Positions 18,660-27,249 of a DNA stretch of 64,000 nucleotides are shown here, piece after piece; within the stretch, counting starts at the first letter, position 1, and every line of letters begins with the position of its first letter. A model generated the notes under the pieces. That model was not told the origin of the DNA. It saw nothing but the letters and a program-made list of their open reading frames with translations, and did no database searches. The translations under genes were made by a program, and so were the position numbers. This stretch comes from Priestia megaterium (lineage in GTDB: Bacteria; Bacillota; Bacilli; Bacillales; Bacillaceae_H). Location of the stretch: assembly GCF_009497655.1 (NCBI RefSeq), contig NZ_CP023317.1, forward strand, positions 2,447,501 through 2,511,500, written 5' to 3'.

Positions 18660-19247
18660 TTATGTTTCTGTTTCCTCTAACGTACGAATTGAAGCTATTA
18701 AGTGATTTGACACGTCGGCGAGCCGATCTTTTGTCAGCTTTCCTTCAGCAAGGTAGATGGGCTTCCCAAAGGAAATGACAACGGGCTCCTTTGAAAATAT
18801 CTCTTTTACATTTGCGGGTCCTTTGTAAACTGCGGGTACAATAGGAACCTTTGCCATGCTCGCTATAGTGACTGCTCCTCTTTTTAAGGGAACGTCTTCC
18901 TCTGTTCGCGTGCCGCTAGGGAAAATCCCGACGATATGTCCTTCTTTTGCTAATTTAATAGGTGTTTTAATGCTGCTGGGTCCCGGGTTGTTACGATCTA
19001 CTGGGAATGCGTTAAGTTTTTTTAATACATTACTAGTGAGTATATGATTAAAAAGCTCCTTTTTTGCCATAAAATGAATTTGGTGAGGCAAAATAGCCGC
19101 ACCAAGCGCTACAACGTCTACCCATCCCTTATGCGAACAAGCGATCACAAAACCTGTGTCTGTTGGTAAAGACTCTTTATTCCTTATGTAAAGCTTGCCT
19201 CTTCTTTTTAATAAAAATTTACATGCGTGAGCCGCAAGATTATACAT
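18660..19247 (-). CDS. plsC: 1-acyl-glycerol-3-phosphate acyltransferase family protein
   Basis: Membrane-associated acyltransferase of about 195 residues that adds the second acyl chain during phosphatidate synthesis. The catalytic HX4D motif is SHKGWVD (about 35), with FPSGTRTEED as the substrate-binding block and a conserved VPIVPAVYKG segment. Two ATGs lie six bases apart. The second (19247) is better spaced from AAGAGGAA. The family call is firm; the exact enzyme is not, since Bacillaceae carry several paralogues. Confidence 0.8.
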   Translation of the reverse strand: MYNLAAHACKFLLKRRGKLYIRNKESLPTDTGFVIACSHKGWVDVVALGAAILPHQIHFMAKKELFNHILTSNVLKKLNAFPVDRNNPGPSSIKTPIKLAKEGHIVGIFPSGTRTEEDVPLKRGAVTIASMAKVPIVPAVYKGPANVKEIFSKEPVVISFGKPIYLAEGKLTKDRLADVSNHLIASIRTLEETET

Positions 19248-19467
19248 AAACATTTCCTCTTCCCTCTATTATTTGAAAATATATACAAAATTATATCACT
19301 TGATATTAATATCTGGTACTGAAAACTAAATGTAACATCTTTTTACACGATAGCTTACCTACTTCTCTATATATTGTAAAAAAGTAGATATTGAAACCTC
19401 TGTTTTTGGTCAACTTGACTAATGACATCCCTTAAAAAACATTTTACTATTAATGTATCATTCTAAA

Positions 19468-19484
19468 TGTAATATTTATTAACA
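19468..19484. promoter_or_regulatory. GlnR/TnrA operator of the urate operon
   Basis: TGTAATATTTATTAACA fits the nitrogen-control consensus TGTNA-N7-TNACA at every fixed position. It lies 33 bases before the GTG start of the permease. It implies nitrogen-dependent control of urate use. The true transcription start is unclear, because TATAAT at 19495-19500 is too close to the ribosome site. Confidence 0.7.
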
Positions 19485-19516
19485 TTACATGTGATATAAT
19501 TAAAGGAGGTTTTTAG

Positions 19517-20854
19517 GTGAATAACCAAAATCGGCCGTTTCGACTAGCTTCATTAGGATTACAGCACGTACTCGCTATGTATGCGGGTGCCATTCTCGTT
19601 CCGCTGATGGTAGGACGCGCATTAAATTTAAATCCACATGACTTAGCCTATCTCGTAGCCATTGATTTACTGACCTGCGGACTAGCTACGCTGCTGCAGG
19701 CTTGGACGAACAGGTGGTTTGGGATTGGTCTTCCTGTTGTACTTGGAAGTTCATTTGTAGCGGTGACTCCTATGATTGCGATTGGAACTCAATATGGAAT
19801 TAGCGCTGTTTACGGAGCGATTATTGCCGGTGGTATTTTCATCGTACTGGCAGCAAGTTTTTTAGGCAAAATTATTAAATTTTTTCCTCCAGTTGTCACA
19901 GGAACGGTTGTGACGATGATTGGTTTATCACTTGTACCATCCGCTGTCCGAAATATGGCAGGAGGAGTAGGAAGCAAAGATTTTGGTTCTCTTTCTAATC
20001 TTCTTCTATCTTTTGGTGTTCTAGCGCTTATTTTAATTTTAAATCGATTTTTCAGCGGTTTCCTTCGTTCTCTTTCTGTGTTGATTGGAATTGTAGCCGG
20101 AACAATAGCCGCTGTATTAATGGGAAAAGTTAATTTCACTAACTTTAATGAAGCTTCTTGGCTGCACATTCCCACTCCTTTTTATTTTGGGATGCCCACT
20201 TTTGAAATTGGACCGATTTTAACGATGATTCTCGTATGCTTGGTCATTATTATTGAGTCTACAGGCGTATTTTTAGCGTTAGGAAAACTGTGTGATCGGG
20301 AATTAATTGAAAAAGATTTTACAAAAGGCTACCGCGCCGAAGGAATCGCCATTGTTCTTGGAGGGCTATTTAATGCTTTTCCTTACAATACATTCGCTCA
20401 GAATGTAGGACTGGTTCAATTATCGAAAGTAAAAACAAAAAATGTAGTGGTAGTAGCCGGCTTTATTCTCGTATTATTGGGACTTGTTCCTAAAATAGCT
20501 GCTTTTACAACCATTATTCCTACTCCTGTTTTAGGAGGAGCAATGGTCGTGTTGTTTGGTTTAGTTATTTCATCAGGCATCAAAATGCTAAGCGCTGTTG
20601 ATTTGGCTAAACAAGAAAATTTGCTGATTATTGCGTGCTCTCTTTCACTGGGTCTTGGTGTAACGGTGGTACCCGATTTATTCGCCCAGCTCCCAAATGC
20701 TTTGCGTGTGATTGTAAGCGATGGAGTTATTACTGGAAGTTTAGCTGCCATTTTATTAAATCTCTTTTTTAACGCATCGGCTGAACGAAAAGTACCTTCT
20801 GTCTCTTTAGAGAAGACAGATTATTCAGAAGTAAAGCAAAGGTGGTTTATTTAG
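19517..20854 (+). CDS. Urate/xanthine permease (PucJ/PucK type)
   Basis: NCS2-family purine permease of 445 residues with 12-14 membrane segments. LGLQHVLAMYAGAILVPLMVG is the family start. QNVGLVQLSKVKTKNVV is the conserved TM10 signature, preceded by NAFPYNTFA. GTG start eight bases after AAAGGAGG. It begins an operon with uraD and hiuH, so urate is the most likely substrate. The neighbouring operator suggests nitrogen control. Confidence 0.9.
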   Translation: MNNQNRPFRLASLGLQHVLAMYAGAILVPLMVGRALNLNPHDLAYLVAIDLLTCGLATLLQAWTNRWFGIGLPVVLGSSFVAVTPMIAIGTQYGISAVYGAIIAGGIFIVLAASFLGKIIKFFPPVVTGTVVTMIGLSLVPSAVRNMAGGVGSKDFGSLSNLLLSFGVLALILILNRFFSGFLRSLSVLIGIVAGTIAAVLMGKVNFTNFNEASWLHIPTPFYFGMPTFEIGPILTMILVCLVIIIESTGVFLALGKLCDRELIEKDFTKGYRAEGIAIVLGGLFNAFPYNTFAQNVGLVQLSKVKTKNVVVVAGFILVLLGLVPKIAAFTTIIPTPVLGGAMVVLFGLVISSGIKMLSAVDLAKQENLLIIACSLSLGLGVTVVPDLFAQLPNALRVIVSDGVITGSLAAILLNLFFNASAERKVPSVSLEKTDYSEVKQRWFI

Positions 20855-20855
20855 T

Positions 20856-21383
20856 ATGAATAATGTATCTGTGCAGTATGTAAATCAGCTTAGCAAGCAG
20901 CATTTTGTCTCATTAGTTGGTGATATATTTGAACATTCACCTTGGGTTGCAGAAGAGGCTTATTCTAAGCGCCCTTTCTCGTCCGTTGAACAACTTCACG
21001 GAAAGATGAAAGAAATTGTAGCGCAAGCATCTGTAGAAAAACAGCTTAAGTTGCTGAAAGCTCATCCAAATCTAGGTGAAAATATCGCTATGACATCTGC
21101 TTCTACTGAAGAACAAACAAAAGCAGGCTTACAAAACTTAACACAAAATGAGTATGAACAGTTTTCTTCTCTTAATGGAATGTATATGGAAAAGTTTCCT
21201 TTCCCTTTTATTTTGGCAGTACGAGGTAAACAAAAAGAAGATATTTACGAGGCAATGCAAAGTCGCTTACAGAATACCAAACAAACGGAGTTTGCTACAG
21301 CGTTAGAAGAAGTATATAAAATTGCTTTCTTTCGTTTAACTGATAAAATTACTGAAGATAAGGAGACAAAGAAACGAGCATGA
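20856..21383 (+). CDS. uraD: OHCU decarboxylase (urate pathway)
   Basis: 2-oxo-4-hydroxy-4-carboxy-5-ureidoimidazoline decarboxylase of 175 residues, making S-allantoin in urate breakdown. Motifs HSPWVAEEAYSKRPF, LLKAHPNLG (with the catalytic histidine) and FPFPFILAVRGK are intact. In B. subtilis this domain is fused to uricase in PucL; here it stands alone. It starts one base after the permease stop and overlaps hiuH by 4 bases. Confidence 0.92.
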   Translation: MNNVSVQYVNQLSKQHFVSLVGDIFEHSPWVAEEAYSKRPFSSVEQLHGKMKEIVAQASVEKQLKLLKAHPNLGENIAMTSASTEEQTKAGLQNLTQNEYEQFSSLNGMYMEKFPFPFILAVRGKQKEDIYEAMQSRLQNTKQTEFATALEEVYKIAFFRLTDKITEDKETKKRA

Positions 21384-21736
21384 CTAAAATTACAACGCAT
21401 ATTTTAGACCTCACTCACGGATGTCCGGCTGCTTTCGTCAAAGTTGATTTCTATCACATCCAGTCAGAAAGTAAACGAATAAAGCTTTCTCATGGTACTA
21501 CAAATGAAGACGGAAGATTAGCAAACCCGCTCTTCTCTTCTGAAGCGTTTGAATCAGGAGATTATGAACTTTTGTTCCATATTGGGGAATACTATAAAAA
21601 ACAAGAAGTCCAAACAACAAATCCGCCCTTTTTAAATCAAGTTTCTGTTCGAGTCGGATTGTCTTCTGAACAAGAACATTATCACATCCCTTTGCTTGTA
21701 TCACCGTGGGGATACCAAATTTATAGAGGAAGCTAA
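21380..21736 (+). CDS. hiuH: 5-hydroxyisourate hydrolase
   Basis: Transthyretin-like enzyme of 118 residues that hydrolyses 5-hydroxyisourate to OHCU. The family signatures are present: ITTHILDLTHGCPA at the N-terminus and HIPLLVSPWGYQIYRGS at the C-terminus, including the final YRGS tetrapeptide. Equivalent to B. subtilis PucM. ATGA overlap with uraD shows translational coupling. No uricase gene lies in the window. Confidence 0.95.
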   Translation: MTKITTHILDLTHGCPAAFVKVDFYHIQSESKRIKLSHGTTNEDGRLANPLFSSEAFESGDYELLFHIGEYYKKQEVQTTNPPFLNQVSVRVGLSSEQEHYHIPLLVSPWGYQIYRGS

Positions 21737-21772
21737 AAAAAGAAACGGCGTCTTTAAACGTCGTTTCTTTTT
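21737..21772. terminator. Bidirectional terminator, hiuH/GNAT
   Basis: Stem AAAAAGAAACGGCG with a near-complementary right arm ending in T5, between convergent genes. Confidence 0.8.
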
Positions 21773-22271
21773 AATTCAGCAATTTAGACATATAGTACTC
21801 ATCAATAAACAAACCGCCAATTCGCAGGGAATGTTTTTTCGTTCCTTCAATTTCGAATCCTACTTTATCATATAAAGAAAGAGCCTTTTCATGCTGTACA
21901 GCGACTGTGAGCTCAAGACGGTGAATATGGTGTTCTCTTGCCCATTCCTCAAGCGCAGCGAATAAAGCCGTACCAATCCCTTGATTTTGAAACGTTTTTC
22001 GAATACCTAATGTCAGAGCAGCGATGTGAGCGTTTCGGTTAGCTTCACCCCCTGTTGCAGCTATATATCCCACAAGCATCTCGCTTTCTTCTGCTACAAT
22101 AATCGTAGAGTTTGGCTGTTGCTTAAAGATTTCGATGTTTTTCTCCTGCTGATCCGTACTCAGCTTTCGCTCTCCGCTTTCGAACAGCATAAACTTACTT
22201 TCTTCTTCAATCTGTTTAAGCAAATCTACAAAGTTTGCAGCATCATGTAATTCTAGTTCTCTAATTTCCAT
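21771..22271 (-). CDS. GNAT-family N-acetyltransferase
   Basis: Acetyltransferase of 166 residues. The acetyl-CoA loop is KTFQNQGIGTALFAALEEWA (about 92-110), followed by HRLELTVAVQHEKALSLYDKVGFEIEG, typical of the RimI-like part of the superfamily. A good AAGGGGGATC ribosome site. Substrate unknown; convergent with the urate operon and probably unrelated to it. Confidence 0.85.
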   Translation of the reverse strand: MEIRELELHDAANFVDLLKQIEEESKFMLFESGERKLSTDQQEKNIEIFKQQPNSTIIVAEESEMLVGYIAATGGEANRNAHIAALTLGIRKTFQNQGIGTALFAALEEWAREHHIHRLELTVAVQHEKALSLYDKVGFEIEGTKKHSLRIGGLFIDEYYMSKLLN

Positions 22272-22686
22272 GCTGATCCCCCTTTTTTGTGTCCCTTTTG
22301 TTTGTATATGTATTGGTTCACCTTTATAAAATATAACTTTACAGTTTCTTACGAAAAATACGACTTTTTAAGAAGTGGAAGTAGAACAAAAAACCTACTA
22401 ATCTCCCTTTTTTTGAAATGCTTTTTTCCTCTGTATAATTTTAAATCACTTATCAACTTCTGTAAATTTTTTAGATTCCCTCTTTTAATTTCCATTTATT
22501 TTCCTTTTCTGCGGGGTTGATTTTGATCTAAGGGGATCTTTTATAGAAAACACATGACTATTATCCTGTTTTTTGTGAAGAAAGAAAGCAATAAATGTAA
22601 TTTCACTTGTAATCGTTTAGAATAGAAAAAGTGGAAATTTTATGTACCTATCCTCCTTAATTATTGGTCTGTGAAAGGAAATTATT
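22272..22686. other. 415-base intergenic region
   Basis: AT-rich gap between two divergent genes. It must hold both promoters, but I see no well-spaced canonical pair, no hairpin and no riboswitch. A short open frame at 22287-22520 has no ribosome site and a biased hydrophobic translation, so I do not call it a gene. Confidence 0.4.
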
Positions 22687-23181
22687 ATGAAAGTACAACC
22701 CGCAAAATGTGGTGTATATGTCTTAAGCGGTCTAGGAGCTGTTACGGTGTTCTTCTTACTTTTACTTAAGAACAGTGCTTTCTTTCTAGAGGAAGAATAC
22801 GATCAAAACAAACCTGAAGCTGCGCTTGCGGTCAACGAACATACCTATCACCTTCACAAAGGTTCTATTAACTGGTCAAACGGCCGTTCAACAACAAAAA
22901 AAGAAATAAATGTATATGATTTATATACATACATATCGCAGCAAAAAAGTATCCCTTTAAAGCAGCAACAATTGGTTAAGCTCCATTTTTCCAACCTAGA
23001 CGGCGCTTATATTCGCGGCGTGAGCGTGCATATATGGAAAAATAACGGTGAAAAAACCAAGCTGTTTGTCAAAAATAATGAATTTAAGATTCCTGAAAAT
23101 CAAGGTTTTTACGTTGTAGATATCGTGATTAACTCTACAAGAGGAACAATGCAATATGCGGCAAATGTGCAAATACAGTAA
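22687..23181 (+). CDS. Unknown membrane-anchored protein, 164 residues
   Basis: N-terminal cytosolic stub, one membrane segment at about 11-27 (VYVLSGLGAVTVFFLLLL), and an exported domain of about 130 residues with beta-type strands and no cysteines. The exposed part (KLHFSNLDGAYIRGVSVHIWKNNG) looks like an immunoglobulin-like fold, but this is inference. GAAAGGAA precedes the ATG and a terminator follows. Unknown function. Confidence 0.65.
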   Translation: MKVQPAKCGVYVLSGLGAVTVFFLLLLKNSAFFLEEEYDQNKPEAALAVNEHTYHLHKGSINWSNGRSTTKKEINVYDLYTYISQQKSIPLKQQQLVKLHFSNLDGAYIRGVSVHIWKNNGEKTKLFVKNNEFKIPENQGFYVVDIVINSTRGTMQYAANVQIQ

Positions 23182-23240
23182 GTTTAGCTGCAGTAAATAA
23201 AAGGGGCAGAAATTATAGAAGGGATCAAAAAGTTATTACA

Positions 23241-23269
23241 AAAAAAGAGAGCAATATGCTCCCTTTTTT
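23241..23269 (+). terminator. Terminator after membrane-anchored protein gene
   Basis: Stem AAAAAAGAGAGCA/TGCTCCCTTTTTT with loop ATA. The T run suits the plus strand. Confidence 0.75.
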
Positions 23270-23277
23270 ATAAAATG

Positions 23278-23420
23278 AAAAAGACGTCCACGCAGGACGT
23301 CTTTGATGCGTTTGTGGCGGGGACCGTGTGACCACATTCACACGTTTAGCTCGAAAGCATGTCCTTCGACTTACACAAATTAGCTCATCGCTTTATTAAT
23401 GTAACATCTGCCATAGAAAA
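23278..23420 (-). ncRNA. Candidate minus-strand small RNA
   Basis: The minus strand carries a textbook terminator (stem GACGTCC/GGACGTC, loop TGCGT, then TTTTT; 23278-23304), yet no minus-strand gene lies upstream of it for more than 2 kb. Ahead of it are a possible promoter (TTGCTT and TACATT 17 bases apart, about 23401-23430), a short hairpin GTGTGA/TCACAC, and an unpaired C-rich stretch GGTCCCCGCC that could pair with ribosome sites. It contains no open frame of note. Boundaries are approximate. Confidence 0.4.
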
Positions 23421-23592
23421 AAGCAACCCATTTTTAAATAGTTTTTTCTATTTATACATATTTCGCAAGAATCCACAAAATAATATGCATGCGTAGCTAT
23501 TCACTCTCTACATTTTTAGTCTATTTTAACTCATATACGAATACACTAATAGACCAACCTATGCGCAGTTTTTGAAAAAGGATGTGAATAGC

Positions 23593-24522
23593 TTGTTTCA
23601 AATCACTGATTTCCCTGAATTTTCATGGTCCTATTCCAGGCATAAAATGATCACACAGTGCAAACGAAAGTATGCATATCATTATTATGTCTCACACAAC
23701 GGATGGCTTGACAGCGCTTCTGCACAGTCTCAAAGCGCTTATCGTTTAAAAAAGGTTTCTACTTTATCTATGTACGCAGGACAAGCCGTCCGTCAGGTGA
23801 TTACAGAATCCATTTCTGACTATACATCTACACAGATTGTCCCGGGTGAACAAAATTTAGTGAAGAAAGTACAGCAGCTACTAAATAACGCACTGCGTGA
23901 TTCTACTGACTATGGAGAGCTTTGGTATCATAAGCCTGCTCAGTATAAGATGCTTTTAGAATTCTACGAAAACGGCTATATTTCTAAAAAAGATCTTAAA
24001 GACATGCAAAAGCGGGTACACATTTGTGTACATAACTTTTTACAAAGTAAATCGTTTTGCGACGTGGTGTCTTCACCTTCTTTAGAAGTAGATTCTCCTC
24101 AGTCGTTTCGTTCTATAAATGTGTATGACCATAAAGTATATGCGCCTTTTCATTCCCTTTTTAAAAATCCAGTCACAGACGAATTTACGATTGTTGATTG
24201 GAAAACAAGTAAACAAACAAAAGATGATTTGTTTCAACTGGCAATTTACGCTCTCTACGTGCTAGCTGAATATAATATTTCCGTTGATCAGATAAAAGTC
24301 CGAAACGAATACTTGCTTTCAGGCAGTGCGCGTACGTATCAGCTTACTCTTCACGAAATTGAAGCTGTTCTTCGGCAAGTCGATACAAGCATTGACTATA
24401 TGAAAACTTTTTTGGAACACTCAGAGGTAAATCAACCTCTTCCGCTTGAGCATTTCCCTCAAGCAGATACGCCTTCCTCCTGTCACGGGTGTGCATTTAA
24501 AGAATTGTGCCAAACGGGATAA
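23593..24522 (+). CDS. PD-(D/E)XK nuclease with probable Fe-S cluster
   Basis: Protein of about 309 residues resembling the AddB C-terminal/Cas4-type nuclease domain. The metal site is in TIVDWKTSKQ (D-x-K) followed by the QLAIYALYVLAEY helix. Cysteines at about 23 (MITQCKRKY) and 297, 300, 306 (CHGCAFKELC) match the four-cysteine iron-sulfur clasp of that family. It probably cuts or processes DNA ends. The start is uncertain: a TTG at 23572 opens the frame, but AAAGGA fits the TTG at 23593. No cas, add or phage genes are adjacent. Confidence 0.75.
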   Translation: MFQITDFPEFSWSYSRHKMITQCKRKYAYHYYVSHNGWLDSASAQSQSAYRLKKVSTLSMYAGQAVRQVITESISDYTSTQIVPGEQNLVKKVQQLLNNALRDSTDYGELWYHKPAQYKMLLEFYENGYISKKDLKDMQKRVHICVHNFLQSKSFCDVVSSPSLEVDSPQSFRSINVYDHKVYAPFHSLFKNPVTDEFTIVDWKTSKQTKDDLFQLAIYALYVLAEYNISVDQIKVRNEYLLSGSARTYQLTLHEIEAVLRQVDTSIDYMKTFLEHSEVNQPLPLEHFPQADTPSSCHGCAFKELCQTG

Positions 24523-24565
24523 AAAACAGCTGAAGATGATTTATATTTTTTGCTAAACTTTTTTA

Positions 24566-24595
24566 TTGTCAAAAGAACCTTTACTAGCATATAAT
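24566..24595 (+). promoter_or_regulatory. mntH promoter
   Basis: TTGTCA (-35) and TATAAT (-10) separated by 18 bases, about 85 bases before the mntH start. Confidence 0.7.
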
Positions 24596-24610
24596 TTGCA
24601 TTAAGGAAAC
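24595..24610. promoter_or_regulatory. MntR operator
   Basis: TTTGCATTAAGGAAAC is close to the MntR box of Bacillus manganese transport genes and overlaps the end of the -10 region. Binding of Mn-loaded MntR would block transcription of mntH. Confidence 0.65.
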
Positions 24611-24678
24611 ATTTTATACTTCATATAAAAAAATTAGCTTGGGCTATTTATTGTTCATCAAAGAAAGGAGCACTAGAC

Positions 24679-25959
24679 ATGAAAGATCAAAACGGCAGTA
24701 AAGCATTATCAGCTATGCAGCTAAGTGCTCAAGACGTATTGTCGGGTAAAACAAAAGGAATTAAGCGATTATTACCTTTCTTAGGGCCTGCCTTTATCGC
24801 AGCGGTTGCTTATATTGACCCAGGTAATTTTGCTACTAACATCGCAGCAGGCTCTCAATACGGATACATGTTGCTTTGGGTTGTATTAATTTCTAACTTA
24901 ATGGCTGTCTTAATTCAATCGTTATCAGCTAAATTAGGTATTGCAACAGGCTTGAATTTACCCGAGATAGCACAGGAACACTTCCCGTCCTTCGTTTCTT
25001 TTGGGCTTTGGATCCAAGGGGAATTAGTCATTATGGCGACGGATTTAGCAGAATTTATTGGGGCTGCTCTTGGAATTTATTTATTATTTCATATTCCTTT
25101 GTTCCCAGCTGCACTCATCGCAGCGGTAGGTTCTTTTGCTATTTTAGAGTTACAAAGACGAGGTGTTCGACTGCTAGAAGCAGCGATTGCGGCAATGGTT
25201 TTTATTGTGGTATTAGCTTTTGGGACTCAAATGTTTCTTGCGCATCCAGACGGCGCAAGTGTTGTCCAGGGCTTATTTGTCCCTCAGTTTCACGGGACAG
25301 ACAGCGTGCTGTTAGCTTCTGGGATTTTAGGTGCTACAGTTATGCCGCACGCGATTTATTTGCACTCAGCTCTTACGCAGCGCCGCGTGGTAGGAACTAC
25401 AGAATCGGAGAAAAAAGCGATTTTCCGCTTTGAATTTATCGATATTGTGATTGCCATGATTATCGCTGGTGCAATTAATGCAAGCATGCTGATTGTCGCA
25501 GCCGCTCTATTCTTTAAAAACGGACTAAACGTGCAAGATTTGGACGTGGCTTTTACACAATTTGAACATTTAATTGGTCCTTTTGCAGCTATTGCGTTCG
25601 GTGTTGGATTATTATCTTCAGGACTTTCAAGTTCTTCGGTCGGAACAATGTCTGGAGATGTCATCATGCAAGGATTTATTAAACGCAGAATTCCTTTATA
25701 TCTTCGTCGTTTCATTACAATTATTCCGCCGCTTTTGATTATCGGACTTGGCGTAAATCCAACAAGTGCACTAGTTGTCAGTCAAGTTATTTTATCGTTC
25801 GGAATTGCATTTGCGCTTGTACCTCTTATCATGTTTACAAGTAATAAAAAAATCATGGGCGGGTTGGTTAATCATAAAGCAACAACTACTGTAGCTTGGG
25901 TGATAGCTGCATTAGTCATTTGTTTAAATATCTTTTTGATTTATCAAACGTTAGCATAG
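24679..25959 (+). CDS. mntH: Nramp-type Mn(II)/divalent metal transporter
   Basis: Proton-coupled manganese importer of 426 residues with 11 membrane segments. The TM1 metal motif DPGNFATNIAAGSQ and the TM6 motif MPHAIYLHS, both needed for metal binding, are intact. AAAGGAGC precedes the ATG. A promoter and an MntR box lie upstream, so manganese should repress it. Monocistronic, with a strong terminator. Confidence 0.95.
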   Translation: MKDQNGSKALSAMQLSAQDVLSGKTKGIKRLLPFLGPAFIAAVAYIDPGNFATNIAAGSQYGYMLLWVVLISNLMAVLIQSLSAKLGIATGLNLPEIAQEHFPSFVSFGLWIQGELVIMATDLAEFIGAALGIYLLFHIPLFPAALIAAVGSFAILELQRRGVRLLEAAIAAMVFIVVLAFGTQMFLAHPDGASVVQGLFVPQFHGTDSVLLASGILGATVMPHAIYLHSALTQRRVVGTTESEKKAIFRFEFIDIVIAMIIAGAINASMLIVAAALFFKNGLNVQDLDVAFTQFEHLIGPFAAIAFGVGLLSSGLSSSSVGTMSGDVIMQGFIKRRIPLYLRRFITIIPPLLIIGLGVNPTSALVVSQVILSFGIAFALVPLIMFTSNKKIMGGLVNHKATTTVAWVIAALVICLNIFLIYQTLA

Positions 25960-25987
25960 TAAATAAATCAAACTTTCAAGAAAAAAC

Positions 25988-26040
25988 AAAAAAGAGACCC
26001 TGAAAAGTTAGATATAGTCTAACAATTGGGTCTCTTTTTT
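25988..26040. terminator. Bidirectional terminator, mntH/unknown membrane gene
   Basis: Outer stem AAAAAAGAGACCC/GGGTCTCTTTTTT encloses an inner hairpin GTTAGA/TCTAAC, between convergent genes. Confidence 0.85.
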
Positions 26041-26052
26041 ATTATTTTTTTA

Positions 26053-26562
26053 TTAAACGATAGTAAAAATGAAGTAGACGAGAGTTCCAATAATGGCCGA
26101 CAGTACTAAGCAACCCAGTGGATATAAATAAGAATAGTTTTCTTTACGGATTGAAAGAAGGCGATCCACAATAAAAATAAGAATGACGCCCAACATTCCG
26201 AATTCAAACATTAATAACCCAAAAATGGCGTGAAATATGAATGACATGATAAAATCAATTTTTTTACTACGGTCTTTTACAAAAGCACTGACTAATAAAT
26301 CAACGATAACCGTGCCTAACGTCCCCATTATTAAAAAGAAGGGTGTAAAAAATAAAAGGTATAAAGGAAATAATTCGCTGAAATGCGAACTGTTTTTCTT
26401 TATAGTAAAATTGGGAATTGACTCTTTTATCCCTGGTATAAAACAAAAAAGCAAAGCAAAAAGAAAGGCAGCTATGATAGCCGCTGATAGTTTTCTATTT
26501 AAATGCATGTTTATTTTTTTATTACTGAATTCAGTATTTGTTTTTGTATGTTTATGATTCAT
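26053..26562 (-). CDS. Unknown four-helix membrane protein, 169 residues
   Basis: Hydrophobic protein with about four membrane segments after a polar N-terminus (first helix LSAAIIAAFLFALLFCFIPG, last LGCLVLSAIIGTLVYFIF). Family not recognised. The ATG at 26562 has only a weak ribosome site, and an internal ATG at residue 19 is an alternative start. It converges on mntH and shares its terminator. Confidence 0.6.
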   Translation of the reverse strand: MNHKHTKTNTEFSNKKINMHLNRKLSAAIIAAFLFALLFCFIPGIKESIPNFTIKKNSSHFSELFPLYLLFFTPFFLIMGTLGTVIVDLLVSAFVKDRSKKIDFIMSFIFHAIFGLLMFEFGMLGVILIFIVDRLLSIRKENYSYLYPLGCLVLSAIIGTLVYFIFTIV

Positions 26563-26736
26563 ATGTCTTTAACGTGATGTACGCACCTTTTCCTTTCTCG
26601 TAACTTTTTATCCACATTTTATGTCCAACTTTTGTTACCAGCACTTACAATGATACACGTTCTTTTTAAAATTGACTACATTAACACGTTTAATGTCTAC
26701 TTTCTTTTTCTATAAAACAAAAGAAAGGCGTTTTTT

Positions 26737-27045
26737 CTATATGTAATTAATACTCTTGTTTAGCTCCTTTAACAGGATAAAATTGTGCATCCGTTGTGAA
26801 ACATAATATTGACCGTGTTTTGATTGTTCGCCAAATGCTAATCGATCATCGGTTTCATCTTCTGTCGCTACCCTGCTTACAGGCGCCATCGTTTCATCTG
26901 TTGCTGAAATGGTGTCTGCTCCAGGGGCATGTTTAGGTTGAGGGTTTTTGTAAGTGACGTGCGTATCGCCTTGTTTGTCTTCACAAGCGGCGAGACTTGT
27001 GAACAAAACAGCCGCTACAAGGCTTCTGGTAACTATTTTCTTCAT
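26737..27045 (-). CDS. Small lipoprotein, 102 residues
   Basis: Secreted lipoprotein: basic start MKKIVTRS, a hydrophobic core and the lipobox LAAC at 17-20, so the mature form would be lipid-anchored at C20. The mature part is polar and low in complexity, ending in a conserved-looking segment YYVSQRMHNFILLKELN. GGAGGAATAAC precedes the ATG. Function unknown; spore-related lipoproteins of similar size exist, but I have no specific evidence here. Confidence 0.65.
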   Translation of the reverse strand: MKKIVTRSLVAAVLFTSLAACEDKQGDTHVTYKNPQPKHAPGADTISATDETMAPVSRVATEDETDDRLAFGEQSKHGQYYVSQRMHNFILLKELNKSINYI

Positions 27046-27208
27046 GTTATTCCTCCAATGACTAGTCTATATACTATGCTACATGGTATTTATCTGGGAA
27101 TCGAGGATAAGATTGGTTTATTATGCAGGAAGAAGAAAAAGTGACTGAAGTCAGTGAGATTTGGAACGGATATAGGACTTTCAGAGACTTTTGTTCTTGT
27201 TTTTACAA

Positions 27209-27240
27209 CAAAAAAAGAGACGATTTACGCCTCTTTTTGT
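27209..27240 (-). terminator. Terminator after HAD hydrolase gene
   Basis: Stem AAAAAGAGGCG/CGTCTCTTTTTT with loop TAAAT on the minus strand. Confidence 0.75.
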
Positions 27241-27249
27241 TTGTTCGTA

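Noticed and set aside
19495..19500. TATAAT as the -10 of the urate permease
   Set aside because: Transcription would begin inside the ribosome site, leaving no usable leader, so the real promoter is probably elsewhere.
22287..22520. 77-codon open frame in the 415-base gap
   Set aside because: Phe/Lys-rich translation typical of AT-rich non-coding DNA, no ribosome site.
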